DNA from: Clostridiales bacterium
GTDB taxonomy: Bacteria > Bacillota > Clostridia > Oscillospirales > Acutalibacteraceae
Assembly: GCA_012511005.1 (NCBI GenBank)
Contig: JAAZGX010000011.1
Location: forward strand, 1 to 7,714
Reading direction: 5' to 3'
DNA: 7,714 nt
The notes beneath the pieces are model-generated. The model searched no databases, was not told the DNA's origin, and saw only the letters and a list, made by a program, of their open reading frames with translations. A program made the translations under genes and the position numbers. Below, in pieces: positions 6,615-7,714 of this stretch (position 1 is the stretch's first letter; every line of letters begins with the position of its first letter).

Positions 6615-7714
6615 AATAAATTCGGGCTTATAGGTCAACCGCTCGGGCATAGCTTTTCGCCCCTTATTCATTCGTATTTAGGGGATTACGAATATGAGCT
6701 TTACCCGCTTATGCACAAAGAGCTTTCTTCATTTATGCGGCATAATCCCCTTTCGGGGTTTAATGTAACAATTCCCTACAAAACAGATGTAATCGCTTTT
6801 TGCAGTGAGCTTTCAGAAAAGGCAGCAAAAATCAAAAGCGTTAACACCGTTATAAAAAGAGCTGACGGCTCATATTTCGGGGATAATACGGATTATGACG
6901 GTTTTTTGGATTTACTCGGTGACAATGCCGCAAAGGTAGTAGGAAAAAAAGTGCTTATACTCGGCAGCGGCGGAACGGAAAAAGCAGTCCGTACCGCCCT
7001 GCTTGACCTCGGTGCCTCTCCCGTTATCACAATATCGCGAAGCGGCGAGGATAACTATGATAATCTTTCCCGCCATTATGACGCTTTTGCCATAATCAAC
7101 ACAACACCCGTTGGAATGTATCCCGAAAACGGCAAATCGCCTATTTCCTTAAATCACTTTACCAAATGCCGTCTTGTACTTGATATGATTTATAATCCCG
7201 CAAAAACAAAACTGCTGCTCGATGCTGAAAAACTCTCTATTCCTTGCAGTAACGGTCTTTATATGCTCGTTTCCCAAGCGAAAAAAGCAAGTGAGCTATT
7301 TCAAAATAAAAGTATTCCCAATGGAAAAGTTTTAGAGATTACAAATACCCTTTCTCGAAAAACAAAAAACATAATTCTAATAGGTATGCCGGGCAGCGGT
7401 AAAACCTCTGTCGGCAAAGCCTTGGCAAAAATAACAAATCGCCCGTTTTATGATACGGACGATATAATCGTAAATGAAAAGGGAATTGATGTGCCCTACA
7501 TACTTAAAACAAAGGGCGAACACTTTTTTCGTGAAATCGAAACGGAGGTTTTGCGGGAAGTGACTAAAAAAAGCGGTGCTGTTATTGCTGTCGGCGGTGG
7601 AGTTGTAACCGTTCCTCAGAATTATGAGCTGCTTCGTCAAAACAGTACGGTTGTTCTAATTTTGCGAAATTTACGCAAACTAAGTACAAAAAACCGCCCG
7701 CTTTCACAAGAAAA
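6612..7714 (+). CDS. aroE-aroK: Shikimate dehydrogenase-shikimate kinase fusion, 3' truncated by the window
   Basis: One uninterrupted frame encodes two consecutive pathway enzymes. AroE (about 1-247) reduces 3-dehydroshikimate to shikimate. It shows GHSFSP with Ser14 and Ser16, NVTIPYK with catalytic Lys57, DNTDYDG with Asp94, the dinucleotide loop GSGGTEKAV from 118, NTTPVGM at 163-169 and Gln222. AroK (from about 253) phosphorylates shikimate with ATP. It shows Walker A GMPGSGKTS at 258-266, DTDD at 281-284, GEHFFREIE at 302-310, GGGVV at 328-332 and the lid RPL at 362-364. The linker (residues about 248-253) is very short. The kinase is cut off after about 115 of its usual 165-175 residues by the window edge, so the real stop is unseen. 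Both catalytic sets look intact. Fusion as a single polypeptide is seen directly; channelling of shikimate between the domains would be inference. Confidence 0.92.
   Translation, partial: MNKFGLIGQPLGHSFSPLIHSYLGDYEYELYPLMHKELSSFMRHNPLSGFNVTIPYKTDVIAFCSELSEKAAKIKSVNTVIKRADGSYFGDNTDYDGFLDLLGDNAAKVVGKKVLILGSGGTEKAVRTALLDLGASPVITISRSGEDNYDNLSRHYDAFAIINTTPVGMYPENGKSPISLNHFTKCRLVLDMIYNPAKTKLLLDAEKLSIPCSNGLYMLVSQAKKASELFQNKSIPNGKVLEITNTLSRKTKNIILIGMPGSGKTSVGKALAKITNRPFYDTDDIIVNEKGIDVPYILKTKGEHFFREIETEVLREVTKKSGAVIAVGGGVVTVPQNYELLRQNSTVVLILRNLRKLSTKNRPLSQE

Noticed and set aside
7377..7640. 87-codon antisense ORF over aroK
   Set aside because: It lies entirely opposite the strongly conserved shikimate kinase sequence, with no ribosome site or recognisable motif. 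The other reverse-strand ORFs (for example 1392-1697, 3030-3245) are rejected likewise.

Overview
The window is a single plus-strand operon for the shikimate pathway and the phenylalanine/tyrosine branches, preceded by an attenuator-type leader. Organism: the base composition is moderately AT-rich by eye. Shine-Dalgarno sites are purine-rich, TTG/ATG starts and translational overlaps occur, the DAHP synthase is the Thermotoga/Bacillus-like type I-beta kind with a regulatory N-terminal domain, and the gene order is aroF-tyrA-aroB-aroA-aroC-pheA-aroE/K. Together these suggest an anaerobic Firmicute, most likely Clostridia. I cannot place it lower than that from the sequence alone.

Layout. Positions 1-196 are a regulatory leader. 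A 31-codon leader peptide (24-119) contains an alternating run of Phe and Tyr codons (FYFYFYLF). It is followed by a strong intrinsic terminator (141-179) just before the first structural gene. A candidate antiterminator pairing (94-115 with 140-153) would mask the 5' arm of that terminator. This is the classic layout of ribosome-mediated attenuation, tuned to the amino acids the operon makes. From 197 on, the genes are packed almost without gaps: DAHP synthase (aroF), prephenate dehydrogenase (tyrA), 3-dehydroquinate synthase (aroB), EPSP synthase (aroA), chorismate synthase (aroC), chorismate mutase-prephenate dehydratase (pheA), and an AroE-AroK fusion (shikimate dehydrogenase plus shikimate kinase) that runs off the right edge.

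Together the genes take PEP and erythrose 4-phosphate to chorismate, then to prephenate, then to phenylpyruvate (Phe branch) and 4-hydroxyphenylpyruvate (Tyr branch). Missing from view are 3-dehydroquinate dehydratase (aroD/aroQ), which may lie beyond the right edge or elsewhere, and the final aminotransferase.

Two things stand out. First, pheA is interrupted by one in-frame TAG (5672-5674). The reading frame and the conserved chorismate mutase residues continue intact on the far side, so this is either a very recent nonsense mutation, a sequence error, or amber readthrough/suppression. Second, the leader peptide attenuator is too short for ordinary gene callers and is probably unannotated. 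No mobile elements, CRISPR arrays, tRNAs or rRNAs are visible, and no gene-free stretch exceeds 300 bases.
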